NCBI RefSeq assembly: GCF_007994225.1
Contig: NZ_VLLL01000006.1
Span: 124,001-188,000 of the forward strand
Direction: 5' to 3'
DNA from: Stackebrandtia albiflava
GTDB taxonomy: Bacteria > Actinomycetota > Actinomycetes > Mycobacteriales > Micromonosporaceae
Length of the DNA stretch: 64,000 nucleotides
The position numbers and the translations under genes are program-made. The notes below the pieces were generated by a model, which made no database searches, had not been told where the DNA came from, and saw nothing but the letters and a program-made list of their open reading frames with translations. Of this stretch, positions 1 through 8,625 are shown piece after piece; positions within the stretch are counted from its first letter, which is position 1, and each line of letters opens with the position of its first letter.

Positions 1-436
1 CGACGGTGGTGTGCAGATCGTGCCCGCACAGGTGCGCGGCGGCGATGCCCCCGGGGATCTGGTCGGGCGCGGGGACGGCGTCCATGTCGGCCCGGAACGC
101 GACGGTGCGGCCGGGATGCGCGCCCCGCAGTACCCCGACGACTCCGTGACCACCGACGCCGGTGGTGACGTCCAGACCGCACGCCCGCAGCCGCGCCGCG
201 ACGACCCCGGCCGTGCGGCGTTCCTCGCCCGGCCCCTCCGGGTGGGCGTGCAGGTCACGGCGCAACGCGATCAGGTCGTCGCGCAGCTCGTCGGTCAGCG
301 CCTCCACTGAACGGTCGAGCCCCTTCGGCGAGTCGCCGGAGGCCCGGCCGGTGCCGGGTAGCGCCGCCACGGCGACGGCGGCGGCCGTGCCGCCGAGCAG
401 CGTGCGTCTGTTGAGGACGGTGTCGGGTGTGGGCAT
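1..436 (-). CDS. M20-family amidohydrolase, 5' part (runs off left edge)
   Basis: This is the first 145 residues of a secreted metal-dependent amidohydrolase of the M20D type (N-acyl-amino-acid hydrolase family). The N-terminus carries a twin-arginine-like signal (NRRTLLGG followed by an Ala-rich hydrophobic stretch, residues 8-30). The family motifs FRADMDAVP (about residues 116-124) and HLCGHDLHTT at the window edge supply the first metal ligands. The ATG at 436 is preceded by GGAGGAAA, which fixes the start. It is divergent from the Hsp70-like gene. The remaining two thirds, including the dimerisation domain, lie outside the window. Substrate cannot be inferred. Confidence 0.85.
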   Translation of the reverse strand, partial: MPTPDTVLNRRTLLGGTAAAVAVAALPGTGRASGDSPKGLDRSVEALTDELRDDLIALRRDLHAHPEGPGEERRTAGVVAARLRACGLDVTTGVGGHGVVGVLRGAHPGRTVAFRADMDAVPAPDQIPGGIAAAHLCGHDLHTTV

Positions 437-580
437 CGTTTCCTCCGGTGGACTGGATGGTGCGGCTACTGCGCCGAGTGTGGCCCGGAATCCACCGCCG
501 CGCATTGAGGAGAACCCCCCTGTCCACCATGGTGTTTCCCCCACCCCGTGACGGGGACCGTGCCGCGGGTCCACTGTCGT

Positions 581-586
581 TAACCT
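581..586 (+). promoter_or_regulatory. -10 element TAACCT, leaderless start at 593
   Basis: TAACCT ends 6 nt before the ATG and no Shine-Dalgarno sequence is present, so transcription probably begins at the start codon. Confidence 0.5.
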
Positions 587-592
587 GAGTCC

Positions 593-2068
593 ATGTCAGA
601 TGCGGTACCCCTCGGCGTCGACTTCGGCACCTCGCACACCGTCGCGGTCGTCCGTACCGCCGACGCCGCGTTCACGCCGCTGTTGTTCGACGGCTCTCCG
701 ATGCTGCCCTCGGCGGTGTACGCCGAACCGGGCGGTGCGCTCGTGGTGGGGCGGGAGGCGTTGCACGCGATGCGCCTGGAGCCGGCCCGCTTCGAGCCGA
801 ATCCGAAGCGGTGCGTCGACGACGGCGCGGTGCTGCTGGGTGACCGTGAGGTTCCGGTCGCCGACATGATCGGCGCCGTGCTGGCGCGGGTCGGTGAGGA
901 GTACACCCGGGTGGTGGGCACCGCCCCGGGATCGGTGACACTGACGCATCCCGCCGCCTGGGCGTCGACGCGGCGGGTGATCCTGCTGGACGCCGCCGCC
1001 CGCGCCGGATGGCGGGAGCCCCGGCTCGTGCCGGAACCCGTCGCCGCCGCGGCCAGGTTCGCCGCGAGTCGCGGTGTGGCCGTGGGATCTGCCGTGGTGG
1101 TCGCGGACTTCGGCGGCGGCACCTTCGACTGCGCCGTGGTCCGCAGGACCGGGACCGGGTTCGAGGTCGTCGAGGTGGACGGCCGGGAACGGTTGGGCGG
1201 CGTGGACGTCGACGAGGCCTTGGTGCGCCGGTTCCGTGATCGTGTCGAGGGTGACGCCGAGTGGCGGCGGCTGCTCGCGCCCGAGACCGCCGCCGACCGC
1301 CGACACCGGCGGAGCCTGTACGACGACGTGAGGTCCGCGAAGGAACTGTTGTCCCGGAGGCAGTCCGCGGAGATATTCCTGCCGGTGTTCGACCGTGACT
1401 CGCATCTGACCCGTGCCGAATTGGAGGAGACGGCCCGTCCACTGCTGGAGGAGGCGACCCGCGTCACCGGCGCCGTGATGCGGTTGGCCGGGGTGCAGGC
1501 CGGTGAGGTGGCGGGCCTGTTCCTGGTGGGCGGCGGCAGCCGGATGCCGTTGGTCGCCACCATGCTGCATCACGCGACCGGGATCGTCCCGACGGTGTGG
1601 GAGCAACCCGAGCTCGTCGTCGCCCAGGGCGCGTTGCTCACCGCCGCACCGGCGGTACCGGTCGCCGGGGGCGGCACGGTTCCGGTTCCGGCGTCTCGGG
1701 CTCCGGCGTCTCCGGCCCAGGCGGTTTCGGCCCCGATTCCGCGACGGGATCAGCCGCCCGGTCCTGCGAGGACGGAGCCGTACCCGGTGTCACCCGGCGC
1801 ACCGCCGGTGGCGGAACCGGCAGCGCATCGCCGCCCGGACCGACCGGCCCGGTTGTGGGTCGTTCGGGGGCTGCTGGCGGTGCAGGTGGTGTTCATGGTG
1901 ATCCTGGCACCTCGCTTCGGCGGGTACTTCTTCGAGCTCGGTGCGGCGATCACATTCTCCATCGTCGTATGCGCCTGCATCGTGTTGTCGGCAGTCCGGC
2001 ATCGGGTCGCGTTGTGGACCTGTGTCGCCCTGCAATTCGTCCTGGTGGTCGGCCTGTGGACCATCTGA
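593..2068 (+). CDS. Membrane-anchored Hsp70-like ATPase
   Basis: An actin-fold Hsp70-family ATPase of 491 residues. Phosphate-1 motif GVDFGTSHT is at residues 8-16 and phosphate-2 VVADFGGGTFD at about 168-178; the adenosine motif FLVGGGSRMP follows near 305. The nucleotide-binding domain ends near residue 350. Instead of an Hsp70 substrate-binding domain there is a Pro-rich linker (about 355-420) and three hydrophobic segments running to the C-terminus, so the ATPase should be tethered to the membrane with a cytoplasmic head. A Clp_N-repeat membrane protein follows 28 nt downstream and may be co-transcribed. No DnaJ or GrpE partner is nearby. Client and role are unknown; the family assignment is firm. 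Confidence 0.85.
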   Translation: MSDAVPLGVDFGTSHTVAVVRTADAAFTPLLFDGSPMLPSAVYAEPGGALVVGREALHAMRLEPARFEPNPKRCVDDGAVLLGDREVPVADMIGAVLARVGEEYTRVVGTAPGSVTLTHPAAWASTRRVILLDAAARAGWREPRLVPEPVAAAARFAASRGVAVGSAVVVADFGGGTFDCAVVRRTGTGFEVVEVDGRERLGGVDVDEALVRRFRDRVEGDAEWRRLLAPETAADRRHRRSLYDDVRSAKELLSRRQSAEIFLPVFDRDSHLTRAELEETARPLLEEATRVTGAVMRLAGVQAGEVAGLFLVGGGSRMPLVATMLHHATGIVPTVWEQPELVVAQGALLTAAPAVPVAGGGTVPVPASRAPASPAQAVSAPIPRRDQPPGPARTEPYPVSPGAPPVAEPAAHRRPDRPARLWVVRGLLAVQVVFMVILAPRFGGYFFELGAAITFSIVVCACIVLSAVRHRVALWTCVALQFVLVVGLWTI

Positions 2069-2096
2069 GCAGTGATCACCACAATAGAAGGAATCG

Positions 2097-2663
2097 ATGG
2101 GTAACCTAGGCTCTCTGATCCTCTTCACGGCCAGCGCGATCGCCGTCGTGGCCATCCTGTCGACGCGCCGCAGCCGTGCCTGGTTCGGGGCCGGGTCGGC
2201 GGTGCCGGGGGTCTTCTCCCGGTACACCGACCGGGCGAGGCGGGCGGTCGTACTGGCGCAGGAGGAGGCGCGACTGCTGGGACACTCGCACCTCGGCTCC
2301 GCGCACCTGCTGCTCGGGTTGATCCACGAGGGTGAGGGACGCGCCGCCACCGCGTTGACCGGCCTCGGCCTCACTCTCGACCGGGTACGTGAGCAGGTCC
2401 TGCGCGCCCACGGTCGCGGTGACGGTTCCCCGGGCCGGATCCCGTTCTCCCACACGATGCGGTTCGCGATCGGGGCGGCCGAACACGAGGCACGGCGGCG
2501 GGGAGACCATCACGTCGGCACGGAACACCTGCTGCTGGGCCTGTTCCTGGAACACGGCGACGCGGTCCGGTCGCTGCGGGAACTGCTGGGACCGGACATG
2601 GAACCGGCGGTGCGTGACGCTCTGGGTGCGACGATCGCGACGGTTCACGAGCAGACCGCCTAG
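2097..2663 (+). CDS. Membrane-anchored protein with two Clp_N repeats
   Basis: A 188-residue protein with one N-terminal membrane helix (residues 4-22), then two Clp N-terminal repeats at about 38-105 (SHLGSAHLLLGLIHEGEG) and 115-180 (HHVGTEHLLLGLFLEHG). In ClpA/ClpC these repeats recruit substrates and adaptors. Here there is no AAA+ module, so this is a stand-alone docking domain fixed to the membrane. GAAGGA sits just before the ATG at 2097. The gene directly follows the Hsp70-like ATPase with 28 nt between them, suggesting a membrane quality-control or adaptor pair. Domain identity is clear; function is inference. Confidence 0.8.
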   Translation: MGNLGSLILFTASAIAVVAILSTRRSRAWFGAGSAVPGVFSRYTDRARRAVVLAQEEARLLGHSHLGSAHLLLGLIHEGEGRAATALTGLGLTLDRVREQVLRAHGRGDGSPGRIPFSHTMRFAIGAAEHEARRRGDHHVGTEHLLLGLFLEHGDAVRSLRELLGPDMEPAVRDALGATIATVHEQTA

Positions 2664-2682
2664 AGCTCCGGAACGGTGTCGA

Positions 2683-2718
2683 GGCCGCGCGCGGTCGTAC
2701 CGGGGACCACGCGCGGCC
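2683..2718. terminator. Bidirectional hairpin between convergent genes
   Basis: A 9-bp inverted repeat (GGCCGCGCG / CGCGCGGCC) with an 18-nt loop lies between the converging Clp_N and arginine deiminase genes. No T-tract is present, as is common in actinobacteria. Confidence 0.5.
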
Positions 2719-2729
2719 GACGCGACGCG

Positions 2730-3932
2730 TCAGTAGTCGTCGCGCAGCACCGGGCAGGACATGCAGCGTGGGCCTCCCCGGCCGGAACCCAGTTCGGAGC
2801 CGGCGATCTCGACCACCTCGATGCCCGCCTGCGACAGTCGCCGGTTGGTCTCGGTGTTGCGTTCGTAGGCGACGCAGACCCGTGGCGCGATGGCGAGCGT
2901 GTTGTTGCCGTCGTCCCACTGTTCGCGTTCGGCGGTGACCGGGTCCAGGCCGGTGTCGATGAGCCGCAACGAGTCGATGCCCATCGCCTTGGCGGCGGCG
3001 GGGAGGAACGGCGATGGACCCGACACGACGTGGTCGTCACCGACGCGGGCAACGGTGTAGGCCACCAGGGTGTCGGCGACGTTGGGGTACATGACCATCG
3101 CGTCGACGTCGACCATCGTGCACACCGTGTCGAGGTGCATGGTCGCGCGTTCCTGCGCGATCGGGACGGCGAGCAGGGTGTGGGCGAGGCCGGCGTCGAA
3201 TATCTTGCGTGCCAGGCGTTCCGCCCCCGCCGGCGTGGTCCGTTCACCGACACCGACCGCGATGACACCGGGGGCCAGCAGCAGGACGTCGCCGCCTTCG
3301 ACCGTCTCCAGCGACGGGTCGTACAGCTTCTCGGTGCCGGTGAACCGCGGGTGGTAGGTGTAGATGAGTCCGGTGAGGGCGGTCTCCCGCCGCCGCGCGG
3401 GCATGGCCAGCGAGGTCACGGCGACCTTGTCGCCGATCCACACCGAGGAGTCCCGGGTGAACAGCAGGTTGGGGAGCGGGTCGATGACGAAGTCGTGCCG
3501 GTCGGCCATCGTGTAGACCAGGCCGGTGCCGCCCCGCACCTCCTCGTGGGAGAGTCCGGCGATCAGCGTCGTCGCCAGTTGGCCGGGGTCGAGGTCGCCG
3601 AGTTGCCCCCGTAGCCGGTCGCGGAGCGTGTCCCCGAGCCGTTGGTCCGCCAGGACGTCGGTGACGGCCGCGCGCCGCGCCTCCGGGTTCTCCAGGGTGG
3701 TGCGCAGCAGGTCGTGGACGTACAACACCTCGACACCGTGGTCGCGAAGCGCCTGCGCGAACGCGTCGTGTTCCTGCTGTGCCCTGTCCACCCACGGGAT
3801 CCCGTCGAACAGCAGTGAGTCGTTGTTGCGGGGGGTGAGCCGGGTCAGTTCCGGCCCGGGGCGGTGGAGTAGGACGGTCCTGAGCCGTCCCACCTCGCTG
3901 CGCACCCTGTGGTCGGTGAGTGTGTCGGTCAT
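2730..3932 (-). CDS. arcA: Arginine deiminase
   Basis: Hydrolyses L-arginine to citrulline and ammonia, the first step of the arginine deiminase pathway. The 400-residue protein has the family motifs: [18 protein letters not shown] (catalytic His region), EGGDVLLL, and the C-terminal nucleophile in [11 protein letters not shown]. Length matches the family. The ATG at 3932 was chosen over upstream in-frame codons because conserved N-terminal sequence starts there and a TAAGCT -10 lies 8 nt upstream. No ornithine transcarbamylase, carbamate kinase or antiporter gene is adjacent, so ATP generation by the full pathway cannot be assumed; arginine catabolism or pH homeostasis are alternatives. Confidence 0.92.
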   Translation of the reverse strand: MTDTLTDHRVRSEVGRLRTVLLHRPGPELTRLTPRNNDSLLFDGIPWVDRAQQEHDAFAQALRDHGVEVLYVHDLLRTTLENPEARRAAVTDVLADQRLGDTLRDRLRGQLGDLDPGQLATTLIAGLSHEEVRGGTGLVYTMADRHDFVIDPLPNLLFTRDSSVWIGDKVAVTSLAMPARRRETALTGLIYTYHPRFTGTEKLYDPSLETVEGGDVLLLAPGVIAVGVGERTTPAGAERLARKIFDAGLAHTLLAVPIAQERATMHLDTVCTMVDVDAMVMYPNVADTLVAYTVARVGDDHVVSGPSPFLPAAAKAMGIDSLRLIDTGLDPVTAEREQWDDGNNTLAIAPRVCVAYERNTETNRRLSQAGIEVVEIAGSELGSGRGGPRCMSCPVLRDDY

Positions 3933-3940
3933 GGCAACCG

Positions 3941-3946
3941 AGCTTA
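3941..3946 (-). promoter_or_regulatory. -10 element TAAGCT for arcA
   Basis: TAAGCT on the minus strand ends 8 nt before the arcA ATG. The region upstream of it, where a -35 box would lie, belongs to the MITE-like element starting at about 3948. Confidence 0.45.
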
Positions 3947-3947
3947 G

Positions 3948-4090
3948 AGGCTGTCTTCGGACCCGCTGTTCCGCTGCGCGTCGCCTCGCGGCGTCGCCCG
4001 GGGTTTCCGGGTACGACACCGGTACGCATGGACCTCCCCGGGTGTCACCGCTCCTCCGGCCCGCCGTGCGCGGACGAGGATCGACGGGGA
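3948..4090. repeat. MITE-like dispersed element, copy 1
   Basis: This stretch is related to 59257-59418. Shared blocks in the same order are GAGGCTG(T/C)CTTCGG, a TGTTC(C/T)GCTGCGCGTCG block, CCTCGCGGCG, AC(A/G)ACACCGGTA, and a right end containing CGAGGA(T/C)CGA. The ends are imperfect inverted repeats of each other, more eroded here than in copy 2. It has no coding capacity and abuts the arcA promoter, so it occupies most of the 314-bp gap between arcA and the PAS-like gene. Confidence 0.5.
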
Positions 4091-4246
4091 ACGTGTCCGC
4101 CGGGCGGTGCCGGTTCGGGGGCGTGGAGGGTGGCCGTACCGCTTCCGGTTGGCTACCTTCGGTAGGGCACCGGCATCGCCGGGTCCGGCGGTCACCCCGC
4201 GTCGGACCGGATACCGTGAGGCGCGCAAACTGAAGGAGTGCCGGAC

Positions 4247-4675
4247 ATGCCGCATATCGAACTGTCGCTGTCGGCCCACGACGGTGAGGGGGCCGCGGCC
4301 ACCTGCCGGCAGTGGGAGGCACCCGTCGGCGGCTCGGCGGACGCGTGTCTGCTGCTGGACGCGCACGGCGTCATCGTGGCCTCGTCGCCGTCGTGCCGCG
4401 CGATGCTCGGCCTGCCCGACGACGTCGACCGGCAGCGGCGGCAGTTGGTGGACGGCCTGCTGCGGTTGCTGGGGTTCTCCGCGGGGAGCAGTGTGCTGCC
4501 GCAGTGGGAGGTCGAACGGATCCCGCCGTTGCAGGCGTTGAAGACCGGGGCGTTGGCGCGTGGCCTGTTGCGGGTGTCGGCGGACGGCGCCCCCCGCACC
4601 CTGGACGCGATCGCGACGCCGCTGCACGGTGGCACCGAGGTGGTCGGTTCGCTGAGTTTCTTCCGGCGCTGCTGA
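4247..4675 (+). CDS. Small PAS-fold protein
   Basis: A 142-residue stand-alone protein whose central part ([20 protein letters not shown] then AMLGLPDD) reads as the start of a PAS domain, with the closing strands [13 protein letters not shown] and GSLSFFRRC. No kinase, GGDEF or HTH domain is attached. The ATG at 4247 is preferred to the GTG at 4238 because AAGGAG (4233-4238) overlaps the GTG and sits 8 nt from the ATG. PAS proteins of this size usually act as sensory inputs or partner-binding modules; the ligand is not predictable. It converges on the hypothetical gene ending at 4921. Confidence 0.65.
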   Translation: MPHIELSLSAHDGEGAAATCRQWEAPVGGSADACLLLDAHGVIVASSPSCRAMLGLPDDVDRQRRQLVDGLLRLLGFSAGSSVLPQWEVERIPPLQALKTGALARGLLRVSADGAPRTLDAIATPLHGGTEVVGSLSFFRRC

Positions 4676-4732
4676 CCCGGTCGCGGACGCCGTCCCGGAT
4701 CCGGGCGGTTCGGTCGCGATCGGGCACTTCGC

Positions 4733-4829
4733 CCACGCCCCACCCCATCCGGGGGCAGACCACCCCGCCACTCGAAGTGTGACGAATCGGGCGAAACGGT
4801 GTCAACGGGTTATTCAGCGGGACTTCAGG
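4733..4829. repeat. 97-bp dispersed repeat, copy A
   Basis: Equal in length to 32685-32781 and about 87% identical by hand alignment (13 differences). A fully conserved 26-bp core contains TGTCAACGGG followed by TTATTCAG. Read on the minus strand it carries TTGACA (4805-4800), then an 18-bp spacer and CACACT, resembling a promoter; the G-rich part with a gccccc/gggggc hairpin lies downstream of it. It sits between convergent genes. Confidence 0.7.
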
Positions 4830-4920
4830 TGCGAGCGCCGGGGACACGGCGCGGCCCGGCCGTAACGGGCGCCCCGCACACCGAGACCGGTGCACCGCGC
4901 CCCGAGGCCGGCCCGGCGGC

Positions 4921-5319
4921 TCAACCGGCGAGGACGAACCGTCGTTCCGTCAGCGCCGTGGGATCGAAACCGACGATGCGGTGTGCCCCGTCGGGTTCGA
5001 TCAGCCACCATCGTGACCTGTCGAGACCGGGACCGGGCGACACCGCCCTGACGTGTAGGTGGACGCACATCTCCATGGCGAGCCACAGTTCGTGCCGGCG
5101 GCCGTTGTGTCGTGCGAACGGTTCGGCCGCCTCCATCCGGCAGTCGAACTCGCTGCCGTCGGGGAAGCGGTACTCGGTGACGGTGACGAGGGGGTATGAC
5201 GTGGTCGGCGGTCCCGGGGAGACCTGGATCTGGCTGGCCGGCACCTGGTACAGCGTCACCAGTGCCGCCGCGACCGCGTCCGCGCGTGTACCGGTGGCGA
5301 ACGTTATGTCGTAGTCCAC
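4921..5319 (-). CDS. Hypothetical protein, 132 aa
   Basis: I do not recognise a family. The protein begins VDYDITFATGT and has a mixed alpha/beta composition with several aromatic and acidic residues (HELWLAMEMCVHLHVR, SRWWLIEPDG), looking like a small soluble cytoplasmic domain. No signal peptide or membrane segment is seen. The GTG at 5319 is 10 nt after AAGGA. It is divergent from the fumarase gene and converges on the PAS-like gene. GC-rich codon use matches its neighbours, supporting it as a real gene rather than an antisense frame. Confidence 0.6.
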   Translation of the reverse strand: MDYDITFATGTRADAVAAALVTLYQVPASQIQVSPGPPTTSYPLVTVTEYRFPDGSEFDCRMEAAEPFARHNGRRHELWLAMEMCVHLHVRAVSPGPGLDRSRWWLIEPDGAHRIVGFDPTALTERRFVLAG

Positions 5320-5531
5320 GGCCGAATAGTCCTTTTGTCGTCTGTCGTGGTGTTCCAGTCTGGGGGACCCCGAGGGATCTTGCGGCGCCGGGCCGCCGGA
5401 CGACTCCGTCGCGCCACCCGAACGGGCCGCCCGACCCCACCGGAGGTGCTGATACCGAGTATGCCGTCGCCGGTGTCCCGGTGGGGGGACAGGGGTCGGT
5501 GACGTCGCCGGTGGGCCGGGGCGGCGCCCGG

Positions 5532-5537
5532 TAACGT
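5532..5537 (+). promoter_or_regulatory. -10 element TAACGT for fumarase
   Basis: TAACGT ends 7 nt before the GTG at 5545, supporting a leaderless fumarase transcript starting there rather than at the in-frame GTG at 5536. Confidence 0.5.
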
Positions 5538-5544
5538 GGGTGTC

Positions 5545-7188
5545 GTGAACGACTTCGCCTATACCGATCTGCTTCCGCTCGGCACGGACGACACCGAGTA
5601 CCGGAAGGTCTCCGACGAGGGTGTCGAGGTGATCGAGGCGGCCGGGCGGCGGCTGCTGACGGTGGCGCCGGAGGCGCTGACCCGCTTGACCGCCGAGGCC
5701 ATGCGGGACATCTCGCACCTGTTGCGCCCGGCCCACCTCCGACAGTTGGCGTCCATCATGGACGACCCGGAGGCGTCGAACAACGACAAGTTCGTCGCTC
5801 TGGACCTGTTGAAGAACGCCAACATCTCGGCGGGGGGTGTCCTGCCGATGTGCCAGGACACCGGTACCGCGATCGTGATGGGCAAGCGCGGCCGCCACGT
5901 CCTGACCGACGGCGACGACTCCCGGCACATCGCACGCGGCGTCTACCAGGCGTACCGGGACCTGAACCTGCGGTACTCGCAGTTGGCGCCGTTGACGATG
6001 TGGGACGAGAAGAACACCGGGACGAACCTTCCGGCGCAGATCGAGCTGTACGCCGAGGGCGACGACGCCTACAAGTTCCTCTTCATGGCCAAGGGCGGCG
6101 GCTCGGCCAACAAGTCGTTCCTGTACCAGGAGACCAAGGCGATCCTGAACCCCGCGTCGATGCTGCGGTTCCTGGAGGAGAAGCTGCGCGGGCTCGGTAC
6201 CGCCGCGTGCCCGCCGTACCACCTGGCGATCGTGATCGGCGGGACCAGCGCGGAGTACGCGCTCAAGACCGCCAAGTACGCCTCGGCGCACTACCTGGAC
6301 GGCATCCCCACGGCCGGTTCGGAGTCCGGACACGGTTTCCGGGACCTGGAACTGGAGAAGCAGGTGCTGGAACTGACCCGGAGGTTCGGGATCGGCGCCC
6401 AGTTCGGCGGGAAGTACTTCTGCCACGACGTCCGGGTCGTGCGGTTGCCGCGCCACGGCGCGTCGTGCCCGGTGGCGATCGCGGTGTCCTGCTCGGCGGA
6501 CCGGCAGATGCTCGGGAAGATCACCGCGGAGGGCCTGTTCCTGGAGCGGTTGGAGACCGACCCGGCGAAGTACCTGCCGGAGACGACGTCGGACGACCTG
6601 GGCGAGGACGTCGTCCGCGTCGACCTGAACCGCCCCATGGCGGAGATTCGCGAGGAGCTGTCGCGTCACCCGGTGAAGACGCGGTTGTCGTTGACGGGCC
6701 CGTTGGTGGTGGCGCGGGACATCGCGCACGCCAAGATCAAGGAGCGGCTGGACGCGGGCGAGCCGATGCCGGACTATCTGCGCGACCACGCGGTGTACTA
6801 CGCGGGTCCCGCGAAGACCCCGGCCGGGTACGCGTCCGGGTCGTTCGGTCCGACCACCGCCGGCCGGATGGACTCCTATGTGGAGCAGTTCCAGGCCGCC
6901 GGTGGATCACTCGTGATGCTCGCGAAGGGCAACCGGTCCTCGCAGGTGACCAGGGCCTGCCGCGACCACGGCGGCTTCTACCTCGGATCGATCGGCGGCC
7001 CGGCGGCCCGGCTCGCCCAGGACTGCATCAAGTCGGTCGAGGTGCTGGAGTACCCGGAACTGGGCATGGAGGCGGTCTGGAAGATCCACGTCGAGGACTT
7101 CCCGGCCTTCATCGTCGTGGACGACAAGGGCAACGACTTCTTCGCCGAGACCACGAAACCGGTGTTGACGATCCGCACCGGACGGTGA
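5545..7188 (+). CDS. fum: Class I fumarate hydratase
   Basis: Interconverts fumarate and L-malate in the TCA cycle using an oxygen-sensitive [4Fe-4S] cluster. The 547-residue single-chain form (FumA/FumB type) has the N-terminal half with the cluster-binding Cys in [10 protein letters not shown] and in [20 protein letters not shown], a third candidate ligand in the [10 protein letters not shown] region, and the C-terminal half with [11 protein letters not shown] and [12 protein letters not shown]. Start at GTG 5545 ([13 protein letters not shown]) fits family N-termini and the -10 spacing. It stands alone as a single gene. Many actinobacteria use class II FumC, so the class I enzyme may be the only fumarase or an alternative one; this cannot be told here. 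Confidence 0.93.
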   Translation: MNDFAYTDLLPLGTDDTEYRKVSDEGVEVIEAAGRRLLTVAPEALTRLTAEAMRDISHLLRPAHLRQLASIMDDPEASNNDKFVALDLLKNANISAGGVLPMCQDTGTAIVMGKRGRHVLTDGDDSRHIARGVYQAYRDLNLRYSQLAPLTMWDEKNTGTNLPAQIELYAEGDDAYKFLFMAKGGGSANKSFLYQETKAILNPASMLRFLEEKLRGLGTAACPPYHLAIVIGGTSAEYALKTAKYASAHYLDGIPTAGSESGHGFRDLELEKQVLELTRRFGIGAQFGGKYFCHDVRVVRLPRHGASCPVAIAVSCSADRQMLGKITAEGLFLERLETDPAKYLPETTSDDLGEDVVRVDLNRPMAEIREELSRHPVKTRLSLTGPLVVARDIAHAKIKERLDAGEPMPDYLRDHAVYYAGPAKTPAGYASGSFGPTTAGRMDSYVEQFQAAGGSLVMLAKGNRSSQVTRACRDHGGFYLGSIGGPAARLAQDCIKSVEVLEYPELGMEAVWKIHVEDFPAFIVVDDKGNDFFAETTKPVLTIRTGR

Positions 7189-7252
7189 CCACCCGGAGAC
7201 CGTCCCGACCGGATAACGTGAACCGACGACGTCGTGAGAGAACTGGTGCCTG

Positions 7253-7903
7253 ATGACTCTCCCCCCGAACGACCCCGCGGCCGGTCAGTACCCGCCGCCG
7301 GGGCAGCCCGGGCCCGGCCCGGTCAGCGGTCCACCGCACCCGGCGGGCCACGGCATGCCGTCCCCCGTGAGCGGTCCGCCGCCTCCCGGGCACGGCATGA
7401 CGCCTCCTCCGCCGTTCGCGCCGCCCGCTCCACCGTCCGGTTTCCTCACACCGTCACGCGGCATGTCGGGGGCGGTCGTGGCGGCGGGTGTCGCGGCGTT
7501 CGTCGTCGGGTTGCTGCAACTGGTGAACGCGGTCCGGGCCGCCATGTTCTTCATCGAGTTCGGTGACACCGCGCTGATCCTGCAGGGCGTCGGGATCGCC
7601 GTCTTCACCGCGATCGTGGGGCTGACGGCGTTGACCGGTGGTGCGTTGGTCCTGGCGGGTAAGGAGTTCGGCCGGGTCGCCGCGACGGTGGGCGCCGGGG
7701 CGGCGCTGCTCGACAGCGCGTTCTCATTCCTGTCCCTCTTCGGCGACTTCACCCATTTCCACCCCGACATGATGGGTTCCGTGCTGCCGATGCTGGCGTA
7801 TACGGGCGGTGTGGTGGCGAGTCTCGTGGTCGTGATCGCGTTGGCGGGGCGGGGTGCCTCGGACTGGCTGCATCACAAGAACGCCAAGCCGGAACTCGGA
7901 TGA
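7253..7903 (+). CDS. Pro-rich N-terminus, four-helix membrane protein
   Basis: A 216-residue protein with a low-complexity Pro/Gly-rich cytoplasmic N-terminus (residues 1-65) and four predicted membrane helices (about 72-97, 107-136, 140-163, 175-200), ending in a short basic tail. This layout is widespread among small actinobacterial membrane proteins of unknown role. It has a paralogue immediately downstream (7944-8624) and two more at 62523-63847. The start at 7253 lacks a clear Shine-Dalgarno; a TAACGT hexamer at 7214-7219 could give a short leader. Confidence 0.7.
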   Translation: MTLPPNDPAAGQYPPPGQPGPGPVSGPPHPAGHGMPSPVSGPPPPGHGMTPPPPFAPPAPPSGFLTPSRGMSGAVVAAGVAAFVVGLLQLVNAVRAAMFFIEFGDTALILQGVGIAVFTAIVGLTALTGGALVLAGKEFGRVAATVGAGAALLDSAFSFLSLFGDFTHFHPDMMGSVLPMLAYTGGVVASLVVVIALAGRGASDWLHHKNAKPELG

Positions 7904-7943
7904 CCTCGTCCTCACGCCGACCCGCAGACCACGGAAGTGAACA

Positions 7944-8624
7944 ATGACCCAGCAGCCTCCCGGACACGATCCGCACGGTCCCGCCCCGGTCTCACCGGGT
8001 GGTTACGACCCGTACGCACCGCCGGTGATGGGGGCACCTCCGGGCGGGATACCGCCGCAGCCGGTGCCGGGTGGTGCGCCACCGCCCGCGACACCGGGCA
8101 GCGTGCCACCGCCTCCGGGCATGCCCGGCAGTGTGCCGCCCCCTCCGGGCATGCCCGGCAACGCGCCGCCACCGTCCGGTGATACGAAGAAACGGCCGGG
8201 CACCGTCGTCGCCGGCACGATCGCGCTGTTCGCGCTGACCGTCGGGCACCTGGCGATCGCCGCGATCTTCGGTATCGAACAACTCATCGAGCGCTTCGAC
8301 GTGGACCTCTGGATCCTGGTTCAGTCCATCGGTTACCACCTCCTGTCGGCGATCCTGGTCGGGGTCGCCGGCGGGTTGTTGTCGGCAGGCCGGGGTGCCG
8401 GGCGTGTCCTGGGCATCGCGATGGCGGGCGCCTGCCTGTTCACCATGCTGCGGCTGGGGTGGAACCAGATCGTCGCGATGATGTACGGCTACGGCGAGCT
8501 CTGGATCCCGTTGCTGATGACGGTCACGGCGGCCGGTGTGGGTACGACGGCGCTGGTGGCGATCGGTGTACTGGCCGGTTCTCGCAACGCGGAGTGGTTG
8601 TGGCTCAAGCGGTCGGGAGCCTGA
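7944..8624 (+). CDS. Pro-rich N-terminus, four-helix membrane protein (paralogue)
   Basis: A 226-residue relative of the preceding protein: a Pro-rich segment to about residue 82, then four hydrophobic helices (about 86-110, 123-150, 153-172, 185-210) and a C-terminus ending WLWLKRSGA. The linker contains an in-frame duplication, PGSVPPPPGM repeated twice and a third degenerate unit, encoded by the 30-bp tandem repeat at 8097. GGAAG lies 7 nt before the ATG. Probably co-transcribed with the upstream gene (40-nt gap). Function unknown. Confidence 0.7.
   Translation: MTQQPPGHDPHGPAPVSPGGYDPYAPPVMGAPPGGIPPQPVPGGAPPPATPGSVPPPPGMPGSVPPPPGMPGNAPPPSGDTKKRPGTVVAGTIALFALTVGHLAIAAIFGIEQLIERFDVDLWILVQSIGYHLLSAILVGVAGGLLSAGRGAGRVLGIAMAGACLFTMLRLGWNQIVAMMYGYGELWIPLLMTVTAAGVGTTALVAIGVLAGSRNAEWLWLKRSGA
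8097..8170 (+). repeat. 30-bp in-frame tandem repeat
   Basis: Two complete 30-bp units (8097-8126, 8127-8156) and a partial third encode the PGSVPPPPGM units in the linker of the membrane protein. Unit length is a multiple of three, so copy number can change without a frameshift. Confidence 0.75.
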
Positions 8625-8625
8625 T

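Noticed and set aside
2660-3268. Second minus-strand frame overlapping arcA
   Set aside because: Out of phase with the conserved arginine deiminase motifs, and it runs past the arcA stop into the terminator.
8097-8170. CRISPR-like repeats
   Set aside because: The 30-bp units are directly adjacent with no spacers and are in frame within a Pro-rich linker. The same reasoning applies to 23185-23310.
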